DNA of 35,258 nucleotides from JABZIP01 sp052173355 (GTDB lineage Bacteria > Bacillota > Clostridia > Peptostreptococcales > Anaerovoracaceae). Positions 1 to 9,103 of the stretch are shown here, in pieces. A program made the position numbers and the translations under genes. The stretch is taken from contig JBQMYS010000006.1 in assembly GCA_052173355.1 (NCBI GenBank), positions 1-35,258 of the forward strand, read 5' to 3'. How positions within the stretch are numbered: the stretch's first letter is position 1; every line of letters begins with the position of its first letter. A model generated the notes under the pieces. It ran no database searches and was not told the origin of the DNA. It saw nothing but the letters and a program-made list of their open reading frames with translations.

Positions 1-371
1 TTCCTATCTTTTGGAAGATGACTTGCAGTTATCATAATTGCACCATCAGCATTAACAGACTCAAACTTGGTAGCCATGAACATAGCAGGGGTTGAAGCAA
101 GGTGCGCATCACACACCTTGCTTACGTGCGCTAAAAGCGCACGTGTCAGGCTGGCGGCGAGTTCCTCGCCGGTCAGCCTGCTGTCCCTGCCTATCGCAAT
201 GCACAAATCTGATGGCTTTTTACCCAACTTTTCTTGTAAAAAAAGCACAAAAGCCTTCGCAATACGCTCCGTCGCATCACTATCCAATTTTTTAGGTTCA
301 CTAAGTTTGTCGCAAATTGCAATTCCTCTAATATCGCTACCGTTTTGCAACGCAAGCAAATCACGTCCCAT
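1..371 (-). CDS. Phosphoglucomutase/phosphomannomutase family protein, N-terminal part (cut by window edge)
   Basis: This gene runs off the left edge of the window, so only the first 123 residues are visible. It belongs to the alpha-D-phosphohexomutase superfamily, cytoplasmic enzymes that interconvert hexose 1- and 6-phosphates. Visible signatures are GSDIRGIA (11-18), GRDSRLTGEEL (61-71) and the active-site loop ITASHLP, with the phosphoserine at Ser117 (the more usual loop is TASHNP). The ATG at 369-371 is preceded by AAGGAGATT at good spacing, which supports this start. It lies 63 nt downstream of htpG on the same strand. The substrate (glucose, mannose or glucosamine) cannot be decided from this fragment. 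The stretch encoding residues ~64-91 is unusually rich in palindromes. Confidence 0.88.
   Translation of the reverse strand, partial: MGRDLLALQNGSDIRGIAICDKLSEPKKLDSDATERIAKAFVLFLQEKLGKKPSDLCIAIGRDSRLTGEELAASLTRALLAHVSKVCDAHLASTPAMFMATKFESVNADGAIMITASHLPKDR
96..180. repeat. Three consecutive palindromes inside a coding sequence
   Basis: Three inverted repeats follow one another within 85 bp. They are AGCAAGGTG/CACCTTGCT (96-104 and 114-122), ACGTGCGC/GCGCACGT with a TAAAA loop (124-131 and 137-144), and a longer hairpin with outer arms CAGGCTG/CAGCCTG (147-153 and 174-180) and inner arms GGCGAG/CTCGCC (156-161 and 165-170). They lie in the N-terminal part of the phosphohexomutase gene and are richer in GC than their surroundings. 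The reading frame stays open and the protein keeps its family motifs, so any function would be at RNA level. Confidence 0.6.
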
Positions 372-434
372 ATTTAATCTCCTTAAACGATTTTTTAATA
401 ACAGTAATTTGTTATTTTTACAACTGACTGTTAA

Positions 435-2354
435 CTACATTATCTCACAAATCAAATCTGAAAACTCAAGTGGATCTTCCACGCTCAGCCCCTCTATCAA
501 AAGCGCCTGATTATACAAAAGCTTTGCATATTTTGCCAGTTTTTCATCCCCCTGCGCATGCGCAGCTTTGAGTGATTCGAATATTTTATGATTAGTATTT
601 ATTTCCAATACTTTTTCAGCACTTATTTTCTCCCCCGTAGCATTATGCATTGAATTTAAAACTTTTTCCATTTCTATTGAAACCCCGCCGCTTGTTGACA
701 AACAAACCGGATGATTTGCAAGTCTCCTTGAAACTATTACATTCGACACTTTACCTTCAAGCGCTTTTTTCATTGCTTCAAACAATTCTTTATTTTCTTC
801 TTCTTTTTTTGCAAGTTCTTCCTTTTCTTTATCACTTTCAAAGATTTCCAAATCGGCATCGGAAATAGACTTGAACTTTCTATCAGAAACACCGGAAATT
901 GCCTTTAATGCAAATTCATCTATCTCATGCGTACAATAAAGTATTTCGTAGCCTTTGCTCTTTAAAAGTTCCGTTTGCGGTTGTTTTTCCAATTTTTCAA
1001 TGCTATCTCCGCAAACATAGTAAATATATTTTTGTTCTTCCTTCATCCTGCCTATATATTCCGCAAAACTCACAAGTTTGTTTTCACTTGATGAATGGAA
1101 AAGCAACAAATCTACTACTGCATCCTTATGCAATCCGAAATCGGAATATGCTCCGAATTTTAACTGCACACCAAAATTATTATAGATTTTTTCATAAAGT
1201 TCCCTATTTTTTTCCATCAAATCCATAAGTTCCGATTTGATTTTCTTTTCCACCCTCTGTGCAATCGCTTTCAACTGCCTGTCATGTTGCAAAATTTCCC
1301 TCGAAATATTTAACGATAAATCTTGTGAATCCACAAGGCCTTTAACAAAACTAAAGTAATCGGGTAGCAATTCCGGACACTTATCCATTATCATTACACT
1401 GCTTGAATAAAGTGCAAGACCCTTTTCATATTCCTTGGTGTAATAATCAAAAGGTGTGCTCGCAGGTATGTAAAGCAATGCATCATAAGATACCACCCCT
1501 TCGACTTTTGTATGAATAACATGTGCAGGCGGTTCGAAATCCATGAATTTCCCCATATAAAATTCATCGTAATCTTCCTTTGTTATATCATTTTTAGATT
1601 TCTTCCAAAGCGGAATCATGCTGTTAAGTATCTTGTCTTCTTCATATTTTTCATACTCAGGCTTGTAATCTGATGCCTTTCTTTCTTCTTCATCTACTTC
1701 TATCAGCCTGCTCTTTTCCACCAACATTTTAATGGGATAACGAACATAATCCGAATATTTTTTTATCAGATGCTCTATTTTGTAAGATTCAAGATAATCA
1801 CTATATTTTTCTTCATCGGTATCTTTTTTGATATAAAGTTTGATTTCGGTACCGTTTCCTTCCTTTTGAATCTCATTTATTTCATAACCGCCTGCTCCCT
1901 CTGAAATCCACTCATATGCTTTTTCTTCTCCGAATTTTTTTGTAGTTACCTCTATTTTATCAGCAACCATAAATGCAGAATAAAACCCTACACCAAATTG
2001 CCCTATTATATCAATATTTTCTTCCTGCTTTACCTTTTCGGCAAGTTCCGCCTTAAATTTAAGCGAACCGCTCTGAGCTATTGTCCCAAGATTTTCTTCC
2101 AATTCAGTCGCGTTCATCCCTATTCCGTTATCCGAAATTACAAGTGTTCTTTCCTGCGGATTTGCTTCTATCCTTATGCAATAATCGTCTCTGCTGATTC
2201 CTGTACTTTCACTAAGCGAAAGATAATACATCTTGTCTATCGCATCACTTGCATTTGAAATTATTTCTCTCAAGAAAATTTCCTTATGTGTATATATTGA
2301 ATTTATCATAAGGTCTAATAATCTCTTAGATTCTGCTTTGAATTCTTTTTTCAT
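435..2354 (-). CDS. htpG: Molecular chaperone HtpG (Hsp90 family)
   Basis: HtpG is the bacterial cytosolic Hsp90, an ATP-driven homodimeric chaperone that helps client proteins fold and recover from stress. The 639-residue length fits the family. The N-terminal GHKL ATPase domain (about 1-220) shows EIISNASDAIDKM with the catalytic Glu and Asn, DNGIGM, and GQFGVGFYSAFMVAD forming the ATP lid. The middle domain includes NISREILQ, and the C-terminal dimerisation domain ends at residue 639. The start is preceded by GGAGGT. It lies 20 nt downstream of ribF and is probably the tail of the same transcript. I saw no CIRCE-like inverted repeat in front of it, so classical HrcA control is not indicated. 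Confidence 0.97.
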   Translation of the reverse strand: MKKEFKAESKRLLDLMINSIYTHKEIFLREIISNASDAIDKMYYLSLSESTGISRDDYCIRIEANPQERTLVISDNGIGMNATELEENLGTIAQSGSLKFKAELAEKVKQEENIDIIGQFGVGFYSAFMVADKIEVTTKKFGEEKAYEWISEGAGGYEINEIQKEGNGTEIKLYIKKDTDEEKYSDYLESYKIEHLIKKYSDYVRYPIKMLVEKSRLIEVDEEERKASDYKPEYEKYEEDKILNSMIPLWKKSKNDITKEDYDEFYMGKFMDFEPPAHVIHTKVEGVVSYDALLYIPASTPFDYYTKEYEKGLALYSSSVMIMDKCPELLPDYFSFVKGLVDSQDLSLNISREILQHDRQLKAIAQRVEKKIKSELMDLMEKNRELYEKIYNNFGVQLKFGAYSDFGLHKDAVVDLLLFHSSSENKLVSFAEYIGRMKEEQKYIYYVCGDSIEKLEKQPQTELLKSKGYEILYCTHEIDEFALKAISGVSDRKFKSISDADLEIFESDKEKEELAKKEEENKELFEAMKKALEGKVSNVIVSRRLANHPVCLSTSGGVSIEMEKVLNSMHNATGEKISAEKVLEINTNHKIFESLKAAHAQGDEKLAKYAKLLYNQALLIEGLSVEDPLEFSDLICEIM

Positions 2355-2374
2355 GTTAATTTACCTCCAATTAT

Positions 2375-3286
2375 TTAAAATTTTCTTGCTATCTCGCAAT
2401 CCTTTTTTATAGCTTCCTTTAGAAGTTCAATGTTGTCAAAACATTGCTCGGATCTGACAAATTCTAAAAATTCAACTTTTATTTCTTTCCCATAAATAAC
2501 CTTATCAAAATCTAGAATATGGCTTTCCAAATTTGTATCATATTCGCCAATAGTAGGTTTTTTGCCAATATTACTTATACTTCTGTATTTTTCCCCATCT
2601 ACATATGTATTAGTAACATATACTCCGTAAAGTGGTACGACTCTACCATCCGGCACAGATAAATTCGCGGTAGGAATCCCTATTTTACTGCCCAGCTGAT
2701 TCCCATGCAGCACCTCTCCTTTTATCACATAATTTCTTCCGAGATATTTATTTGCCAGCGTCATATTCCCTTGTTCGATTGCCATACGGATTTCTGTACT
2801 GCTCACAATGATTCCATCTATTTTAAAAGGCTCCAGTATATGCAATCCAAAGCCTTTTTCGATTCCGTAATGTAGCAATTTCTCCGGATTGCCTCCGGCT
2901 CTAAATCCGAATCTGTAATTAAACCCGCAATATGCTTGCTTAATTTTAAATCGATTTATTAGAATTTTATCAACAAAATCTTCACTCGAAAGATGCCGTA
3001 TGCTGTCATCAAATGGTATATTAAACAAATAATCAATACCGAACGATGCTATAAATTCAGCTTTTTCATCAGCATCCTGTATACTTTTTACCGCATCCTT
3101 TTTGCCAAGGTTTCTTGGATGATTTGAAAATGTAAACACCGCACTTTTAAGTCCCTGCAAGTGCGCAAATTCTACTGCATTTTTAATCAGCTGCTGATGC
3201 CCCACATGAACTCCATCAAAATTTCCTAAAGCAACAACTGTAGATTCATTTATTTTTATTTCTTCTAAATTGTTAAATACTTCCAT
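2375..3286 (-). CDS. ribF: Bifunctional riboflavin kinase / FAD synthetase
   Basis: RibF phosphorylates riboflavin to FMN and adenylates FMN to FAD in the cytoplasm. The N-terminal nucleotidyltransferase domain (about 14-170) shows GNFDGVHVGHQQLI with the HxGH-type motif, and SSTEIR further on. The C-terminal flavokinase domain (about 185-303) shows GIPTANL and GVYVT, and its active-site region KPTIGEYDTNLESHILDF contains the catalytic Glu in NLESHILDF. The length of 303 residues is normal. The gene sits 7 nt after truB, a linkage common in Firmicutes, so it is very likely cotranscribed with the infB operon. I see no FMN riboswitch nearby. Confidence 0.96.
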   Translation of the reverse strand: MEVFNNLEEIKINESTVVALGNFDGVHVGHQQLIKNAVEFAHLQGLKSAVFTFSNHPRNLGKKDAVKSIQDADEKAEFIASFGIDYLFNIPFDDSIRHLSSEDFVDKILINRFKIKQAYCGFNYRFGFRAGGNPEKLLHYGIEKGFGLHILEPFKIDGIIVSSTEIRMAIEQGNMTLANKYLGRNYVIKGEVLHGNQLGSKIGIPTANLSVPDGRVVPLYGVYVTNTYVDGEKYRSISNIGKKPTIGEYDTNLESHILDFDKVIYGKEIKVEFLEFVRSEQCFDNIELLKEAIKKDCEIARKF

Positions 3287-3293
3287 CTATTAC

Positions 3294-4289
3294 CTATCTC
3301 GAAAATAAAATTTTTTCTGCTTTATAAGTTTTAGTGCTTTCATCAAAAAACACTACCCCCAAAAAATCCTCTGTCTTATCTTTTTTATATGCTCTATACG
3401 CGCGTACAAAATAATCAGGTATTTCGTGCTTGGATTTCTCCAATTTGTATTTCGGCTCACTGATTATTTTAACATCGCCCGCATAAAGGTAAACTCCATT
3501 CAACAAAAAATTCAGTTTTTCCGATTTTACAATCAATTTCCCTAAATTTTCCATAGTTTCATCCGGGTCTATAAACATTTCAGATAATATCTCCTGCGAA
3601 TTTGCAAGTTCGCGTATCTCTTTAAGCTTATCCATAGACAAGCTTAAAGCAGCTTCAAATACCCCACTTTTAACTCGCTTTAATGCTACCATAGTAGCTA
3701 TAGTTCCAAGCTTTTCTCCAATATCTGCGCATATTGTTCTAACATATGTTCCCTTAGAGCAAATTACTTCAAATGATATTTGCATCTTTTCTTTATCAAA
3801 ATTTATCAACTTAATACTGTCAATATATATTTTACGTGCTTTTATAGCTACATCTAAATTCTCGCGAGCGTATTCATATAGTCTTTTACCATTTACTTTT
3901 AATGCTGAAAACTTAGGTGGAGTTTGCAACTGCACACCGACAAAAGATTTCAAAACAGATATTATTTTTTCTCGCGTTATCATTTTATCGTTTATGAGTT
4001 TGTTTACTTCATACTTCAGATTCTTGATTTCCTTACCCCAAATATCAAGGGTATCCGTTGCAATTCCAAGTTCAAGTGTGCATTCATAAGTTTTAAAATC
4101 CGCATCAAAATACTCTATTATTCTGGTTGCTTTGCCAACACAAATCGGGAGCACCCCTTCCGCCATCGGATCAAGTGTTCCCGTATGTCCTACTTTCTTT
4201 ACACCTATCGCGCGCCTTACTATAGCTACACAATCATGCGATGTGTAGCCTTGTGGCTTATATAGGTTTATTATTCCGTCTGATTTCAT
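3294..4289 (-). CDS. truB: tRNA pseudouridine(55) synthase TruB
   Basis: TruB converts U55 in the T-loop of tRNA to pseudouridine. The catalytic motif GHTGTLDPMAEGVLPICVGKATR, with the nucleophilic Asp in TLDP, lies near residues 35-57, after the N-terminal GIINLYKPQGYTSHD typical of the family. CSKGTYVRTICADIG is the second conserved block. At 331 residues the protein is somewhat longer than the common ~300, with a C-terminal extension that may be a diverged PUA-like domain. Its ATG overlaps the stop of the upstream rbfA/nrnA gene by 4 nt (ATGA), which implies translational coupling. Confidence 0.96.
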   Translation of the reverse strand: MKSDGIINLYKPQGYTSHDCVAIVRRAIGVKKVGHTGTLDPMAEGVLPICVGKATRIIEYFDADFKTYECTLELGIATDTLDIWGKEIKNLKYEVNKLINDKMITREKIISVLKSFVGVQLQTPPKFSALKVNGKRLYEYARENLDVAIKARKIYIDSIKLINFDKEKMQISFEVICSKGTYVRTICADIGEKLGTIATMVALKRVKSGVFEAALSLSMDKLKEIRELANSQEILSEMFIDPDETMENLGKLIVKSEKLNFLLNGVYLYAGDVKIISEPKYKLEKSKHEIPDYFVRAYRAYKKDKTEDFLGVVFFDESTKTYKAEKILFSR

Positions 4290-5626
4290 TCGGTCTTTGC
4301 CGCTTCTCCTATTACTTCTTCCAAGATTTCCATAGCGTCTTGCAAACTGTTTGCTAAACTGAATCCCGCCGCTCTATGATGCCCGCCTCCATTGAATTTA
4401 AGACTTATATCTGCTACATTTATATAGCTTTTTGAGCGCAAACTAACCTTACACAATTCTTCGGACAGTTCTTTCACAAAGCCTGCAATTTCAACACCTG
4501 CAATGCTACGTAGCGCATCTATTACACCTTCCGTATCTTCCATTACCGCATTTTCTTCTTCCAGCATTTTTTTTGTTACAAAACAAATAGCCGCCTTTCC
4601 TTCTTCAAAAATCTTCATTTGCGATAATATCTTGGCTTGAAGTCTTAATTTCTCAACACGATTTCTCTGATAAAGATTTACGCTGACCTTGCTGTAATCA
4701 ACATCGAGTTCATAAAGTTCACTAACAATTTCATGAGTTCTTGCGGTTGTAGATGAATATTGAAAATTGCCGGTATCTGTAGTAATTCCTGTAAAAATAG
4801 CTTCCGCCATACCATCGTCAATTTCAACAGCCAATTCTTGTATCAAATCGTAAATTATTTCAGCTGTCGCAGCAGCCTTTGGATCTACATAATTAAATTT
4901 TGCAAACGGCTCGGTAGTAATGTGATGATCTATGCAACCTGTTACAGTTGCTTCAAAAAATTTCGAACTTCTATTTTTAAAGCGTTCAGCATCCCCACAA
5001 TCTATGCAAACACAAACATCCGGTTTTTCAATGCAGTCAAAATCATCTGTGCAACAATCCGTACTCAAAAAATCCAAAAACTGTGGGATTTCTTCATCTA
5101 TCAAAACATATGCTTCTTTCCCAAGCTGTTTGAGTGCGCGACACAGTGCCACTGAAGATCCAAGTGTATCTCCGTCCATGTTAACATGAGGGAACAAAAT
5201 CACACTATCTGCTTTTTGTAATTCCGCTACCACCTCGTCCATAGTATTGATTCTTCTATCCTTTTTCACAGCATCATCAATCAATTCGCTCATATGCCTG
5301 CTGTATTCCATAGTTTCATCCAACTTAAATATCAACTCCGGTATATGCCGTAAAGAAATCTTTCTACCTATTTCTTTTTTTATCATGCCTTTCGCACTAA
5401 AGAACGCTGCAAGTACGTCTTGTTTTTTTGTCTTTATTTCTTCTTCACTTCCGCTAAAAAGGGCAGATACATATACCGTAGCATAACTGAGATCGGAAGT
5501 TACATCAACCGCAGACACACTTATAAAACCTGAAAATCTTGGATCTTTTAATCCGTTTATCAGCATTTCTCCGATTAGTTTTTTTATTTCCTCTCCCAAT
5601 CTATCTTTTCTATAATTCTTACCCAT
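4286..5626 (-). CDS. Fusion of ribosome-binding factor A and DHH-family nanoRNase/pAp phosphatase (RbfA-NrnA)
   Basis: One open frame of 446 residues encodes two proteins that are normally separate neighbours. Residues ~1-118 are RbfA, the KH-fold factor that matures 16S rRNA in the 30S subunit (RKDRLGEEIKKLIGEML, LKDPRFSGFISVSAVDVTSDLSYATVYVS). Residues ~127-446 are a DHH/DHHA1 phosphoesterase of the NrnA type, which degrades very short RNAs and dephosphorylates pAp. All metal motifs are present: HVNMDGDTLGS, CIDCGDAERF, GCIDHH, TTDTGNF and the C-terminal GGGHHRAAG. Met127 would be the start of an unfused NrnA but has no well-spaced ribosome binding site. The gene lies between infB (6-nt gap) and truB (4-nt overlap). 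A sequencing frameshift is unlikely, because both halves are complete and in one frame. Confidence 0.94.
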   Translation of the reverse strand: MGKNYRKDRLGEEIKKLIGEMLINGLKDPRFSGFISVSAVDVTSDLSYATVYVSALFSGSEEEIKTKKQDVLAAFFSAKGMIKKEIGRKISLRHIPELIFKLDETMEYSRHMSELIDDAVKKDRRINTMDEVVAELQKADSVILFPHVNMDGDTLGSSVALCRALKQLGKEAYVLIDEEIPQFLDFLSTDCCTDDFDCIEKPDVCVCIDCGDAERFKNRSSKFFEATVTGCIDHHITTEPFAKFNYVDPKAAATAEIIYDLIQELAVEIDDGMAEAIFTGITTDTGNFQYSSTTARTHEIVSELYELDVDYSKVSVNLYQRNRVEKLRLQAKILSQMKIFEEGKAAICFVTKKMLEEENAVMEDTEGVIDALRSIAGVEIAGFVKELSEELCKVSLRSKSYINVADISLKFNGGGHHRAAGFSLANSLQDAMEILEEVIGEAAKTE

Positions 5627-5632
5627 TTCGTC

Positions 5633-8506
5633 CTACTTTCTTGGTATTTCAACCATATGGAAGCATTCTATAACATCTCCTTCTTTAAGGTCATTATAAT
5701 TTTCAAAACCGATACCGCACTCATACCCATGCATAACTTCTTTAACGTCATCCTTAAATCGCTTTAATGAAGAAACCTTACCTTCATGATATACAATACC
5801 GTCCCTGACAAGTCTGATTAAAGCATTTCTAATTACTTTACCTTCAAGTACATACGCACCTGCTATAGTTCCGACATTAGGCACTTTAAATGTCGTTCTC
5901 ACCTCAACTTTACCAAGTACTTCCTCCTTATACTCAGGATCCAGCATTCCTTTCATAGCCGCTTCCACATCATCAATCGCATCGTAGATTATGCTATAAG
6001 TCCTAATTTCAACACCTTCGCGATCCGCCATGTTGCTAACCGCAGTGCTTGGTCTGACATTGAATCCTATGATTACCGCACCTGATGTCTGCGCAAGCAT
6101 TATATCCGACTCTGTAACCGTTCCGACTGCTGAATGTATTATCTTCACTCTTACATTTTCAGTTGCCAGCTTTTCAAAAGAGGTTACAAGTGCTCCGACA
6201 GAGCCTTGAACATCCCCTTTGACTATCAAATTAAGCTCTTTTACGTCACCTTCTTCTATCTGTGAGAATAATTCTTCAAGCGTACTTCCCGAATTTTTAG
6301 CGAGTACCTCCGCTCTTAGCTTTTCTTTCCTTTTTTCTGCAATATCTCTAGCCGTTTTATCTTGAGAAACTGCATTAAATACGTCACCTGCCTGCGGTAC
6401 TTCCGTAAAACCGAGTATCTCAACCGCTGTTGACGGGCCTGCTTTTTTTATCGGATTTCCCGCAAAGTCGGTCATAGCTTTAATTCTGCCATAAGAAGTT
6501 CCTGCAACAACGCTCATCCCTGCGTGCAACGTTCCGTTCGTAACAAGCAGACTGGCAACAGGCCCTCTTGCTTTATCCAGTTTTGCTTCAAGAACCGTTC
6601 CAAGAGCCAATCGGTCAGGATTTGCTTTAAGTTCCATCATTTCCGCCTGCAACAAAACCATCTCAAGCAATGATACGATTCCCTCTCCTGCTTTTGCAGA
6701 TACCGGTACGCAAATTGTTTCACCGCCCCAATCTTCAACAAGTATCCCATGCTCAGCTAAATCCTGTTTTACCTTGTCAATATTAGCGGCAGGTTTATCT
6801 ATCTTATTTATTGCAACTATTATAGGAACATTAGCAGCTTTAGCATGACTGATAGATTCAACAGTTTGAGGTTTTACGCTGTCATCCGCTGCCACTACCA
6901 ATACTGCTATATCCGCTCCATGAGCACCTCTTGCACGCATAGCGGTAAACGCTTCATGTCCCGGAGTATCCAAAAATACAATTTTCTTATTGTTAATAGT
7001 TACCTCTGAAGCCCCTATATGTTGTGTTATTCCTCCGGATTCTCTTGCAGTAACATTAGTTTTTCTGATTGCATCGAGGAGCGATGTCTTTCCGTGATCA
7101 ACATGTCCCATTACGGTAACTATTGGAGCACATGGTTTCAAATCTTCCTCTCTATCCTCAAAGTTTTCGATTCCTTCTTCCAGTATTTCTTCTTTTACGT
7201 TTCCGATTACAACTTCTGCTCCGAGTTCATCAGCAAGCACCAGAACAGATGCCTCGTCCAAACTTTGGTTTATATTCGCCATAATTCCGAGTTTCATCAA
7301 TTTCATTATTACTGTAGATGTTGAAATACCAAGTTGTTCACAAAATCCTGCAACTGTTATTGGTACATCTATTTTTTTTGTGCCTACAGGTAATACTTCC
7401 TCAATAATTTCTTCTTCCATCTGTTTCGGTCTATTTTGGTGTTTCTTTGGCTTTTGAATTTTTTCAAGCGATCTCATCTTGGTAGGTTTTGGCTTCCCTC
7501 CCTCAAGTTTCGCAAATTTGTTTCTTTCTTTATTTTTTGTCTTATTTTCGTCACGCTTTATCTGAGGCTTGTTTACAATAGGGCTGTCTGCACTTGAAGT
7601 TTTCTTATCACGCACTTTATCTCTACTTTGTGATTGTCTCTTTTCCTGTGCATACTCATCTTTGTCTTTGGAAAATCCACCTCTGTCAAAACCTGATGAC
7701 GATTTTACAGAATCTTTATTTCTGTTCTTAGCAAATTTGTCATCTTTCGCGTTTTTATCAAAGCTTCGAACCTTAACGCCATCCGAATTATCTGTTCTTC
7801 TGCGTTCATCTTTCTTTTGCACATTCTTCTGCGATTCACGAACCTGCTGTTCTTGTTTTCTTTGAGCCGCACGTTTTTCTTTTTCGAGACGTTCTGCCTC
7901 AGGATCAAACTTTTTAAGTATCTTTACTTTAGGTAACGCTTCAGTTGGCATGTAGATTTCTTCTTCCTTGGCAATTTCTTCCTTGACAGATTCTTTTTCC
8001 AATTTTTTTAATGGTTCTGCTTCTGAATGCCTCTCTTTTACCATTGGTTCTACAGGCTTTGTATCTGCAATATTAACTTGCGGTTCAACTTCTTTAAAAG
8101 AGACTTGTACCTTTGCTTCATCTTTTGCTTTCTCAGTTACTTTATCTCTACTTAAGAGTTCTTCAATATTCGGTCTTGATACATGTTTGTCACTGTCTTT
8201 TTCTCTATTATTTGGTTGCGTTTGCTCAACAAACTGTTTGACAGGACTTGCCGTTACCTTCCTCGCCGCCTTCACAACAACCTTTGGTTCTTCAATTTCT
8301 TCCTCAATCTTTTTAGTTCTGGGTTTTTCACTTTTTTCTATTTTTGTCGCAGGTTTTCCTATAAATTTGCGCACCACATTTGCCTGTTCATCATCAAGCT
8401 CGCTATTCTTGTTTTTAGCCCCTGTCTTTAATTCTTTAATTTTTTCCAATAGCAATGTACTATTGATATTAAGTTCTTTTGCCAATTCTAAAATTTTTAT
8501 CGCCAT
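5633..8506 (-). CDS. infB: Translation initiation factor IF-2
   Basis: IF-2 is the GTPase that delivers fMet-tRNA to the 30S subunit and promotes subunit joining. The protein has 957 residues. An IF2-N module at about 1-50 is followed by a long, highly charged Lys/Glu/Arg-rich stretch (about 55-370), probably disordered, and then a second IF2-N module (FCEQLGISTSTVIMKLMKLGIMANI). The G domain follows: GHVDHGKTS begins near residue 467, then DTPGHEAF and NKIDKP. C-terminal domains II-IV end in the fMet-tRNA binding region (GYECGIGFENYNDLKEGDVIE). It lies in the canonical rimP-nusA-ylxR-ylxQ-infB-rbfA order, 15 nt after ylxQ. The long linker produces large antisense open frames that are not genes. 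Confidence 0.98.
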   Translation of the reverse strand: MAIKILELAKELNINSTLLLEKIKELKTGAKNKNSELDDEQANVVRKFIGKPATKIEKSEKPRTKKIEEEIEEPKVVVKAARKVTASPVKQFVEQTQPNNREKDSDKHVSRPNIEELLSRDKVTEKAKDEAKVQVSFKEVEPQVNIADTKPVEPMVKERHSEAEPLKKLEKESVKEEIAKEEEIYMPTEALPKVKILKKFDPEAERLEKEKRAAQRKQEQQVRESQKNVQKKDERRRTDNSDGVKVRSFDKNAKDDKFAKNRNKDSVKSSSGFDRGGFSKDKDEYAQEKRQSQSRDKVRDKKTSSADSPIVNKPQIKRDENKTKNKERNKFAKLEGGKPKPTKMRSLEKIQKPKKHQNRPKQMEEEIIEEVLPVGTKKIDVPITVAGFCEQLGISTSTVIMKLMKLGIMANINQSLDEASVLVLADELGAEVVIGNVKEEILEEGIENFEDREEDLKPCAPIVTVMGHVDHGKTSLLDAIRKTNVTARESGGITQHIGASEVTINNKKIVFLDTPGHEAFTAMRARGAHGADIAVLVVAADDSVKPQTVESISHAKAANVPIIVAINKIDKPAANIDKVKQDLAEHGILVEDWGGETICVPVSAKAGEGIVSLLEMVLLQAEMMELKANPDRLALGTVLEAKLDKARGPVASLLVTNGTLHAGMSVVAGTSYGRIKAMTDFAGNPIKKAGPSTAVEILGFTEVPQAGDVFNAVSQDKTARDIAEKRKEKLRAEVLAKNSGSTLEELFSQIEEGDVKELNLIVKGDVQGSVGALVTSFEKLATENVRVKIIHSAVGTVTESDIMLAQTSGAVIIGFNVRPSTAVSNMADREGVEIRTYSIIYDAIDDVEAAMKGMLDPEYKEEVLGKVEVRTTFKVPNVGTIAGAYVLEGKVIRNALIRLVRDGIVYHEGKVSSLKRFKDDVKEVMHGYECGIGFENYNDLKEGDVIECFHMVEIPRK

Positions 8507-8521
8507 TAAAACACCTCCACT

Positions 8522-8836
8522 TCACTTTCTTACATCGGAATCTATCTCTTTTAATATCACATTGGCAAAACCGAAATCTGTAATTCCAAATGCTATTTTA
8601 TTTTGCATTCCGACATATGAAGAAAGTTTTTCCTTATTTGAAAACACCCTGAACTCCACACCGTTTCCTATTGCCGTATTTCTCAATTTTTCAACCGAAT
8701 TTGTTGCCGCATCCGCTGCAATTATCAACAACTTTAATTTTTTTTTCTTCATCGCGATAATACACGTATCCGTTCCGACAAGAAGCGCTCTCGCTTTTCT
8801 TGCAAATCCCATATAGCTTTCAATCTTTTCTCTCAT
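8522..8836 (-). CDS. ylxQ: YlxQ, L7Ae-family ribosomal-like RNA-binding protein
   Basis: This 104-residue protein of the L7Ae/L30e/S12e/Gadd45 fold corresponds to YlxQ, a K-turn RNA-binding protein encoded between nusA and infB in Firmicutes. The visible family pattern is MGFARKARALLVGTDT followed by KLLIIAADAATNSVEKL and a hydrophobic C-terminal half. Its start overlaps the end of ylxR by 17 nt, which suggests coupled translation. The precise cellular role of YlxQ is unsettled; RNA or ribosome binding is the family expectation. Confidence 0.9.
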   Translation of the reverse strand: MREKIESYMGFARKARALLVGTDTCIIAMKKKKLKLLIIAADAATNSVEKLRNTAIGNGVEFRVFSNKEKLSSYVGMQNKIAFGITDFGFANVILKEIDSDVRK

Positions 8837-9095
8837 ATTTTCTTAATTCTCCAAAAATCCTATTTAATTCGTCTTCACCGACATTGACTTCCAGATTTCG
8901 AGATATTGCTTTTCTCTTTCGCGCTTTTTCAAAACATTCTTCATCGCGGCAAAGATAGATTCCCCTACCTTTAGCTTTACCTGTATTATCTATACTTATT
9001 TTGCCTTCATATGCAGATATTCTTATAAGTTCGCCCTTAGGCTTTGATATGTTACATCCTACGCAACGTCTCATAGGTACTTTTTTTTCTCTCAA
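8820..9095 (-). CDS. ylxR: YlxR family RNA-binding protein (RnpM type)
   Basis: YlxR is a small nucleic-acid-binding protein that in Bacillus has been linked to modulation of RNase P. The 91 residues show the family's hallmark PMRRCVGCNISKPKGELIRI near the N-terminus and GRGIYLCRDEECFEKARKRKAISR in the second half. The gene is 8 nt downstream of nusA and overlaps ylxQ, as in most Firmicutes, so it belongs to the nusA-infB transcript. Confidence 0.92.
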   Translation of the reverse strand: MREKKVPMRRCVGCNISKPKGELIRISAYEGKISIDNTGKAKGRGIYLCRDEECFEKARKRKAISRNLEVNVGEDELNRIFGELRKYERKD

Positions 9096-9103
9096 CTTAA
9101 ACG

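Noticed and set aside
96..180. CRISPR-like repeat cluster
   Set aside because: The three palindromes differ in sequence, have no regular spacers, and lie within an open, conserved coding frame.
4286..5626. rbfA and nrnA merged by a sequencing error
   Set aside because: Both domains are complete in one frame with a normal linker, and neighbours on both sides are coupled to it. An error would have to remove a stop without shifting the frame.
7968..8816. A 282-residue open frame on the plus strand opposite infB
   Set aside because: It is Ser/Phe/Leu-rich low complexity, antisense to the charged IF-2 linker and the ylxQ region, has no family motif, and is explained by codon bias of the real genes.
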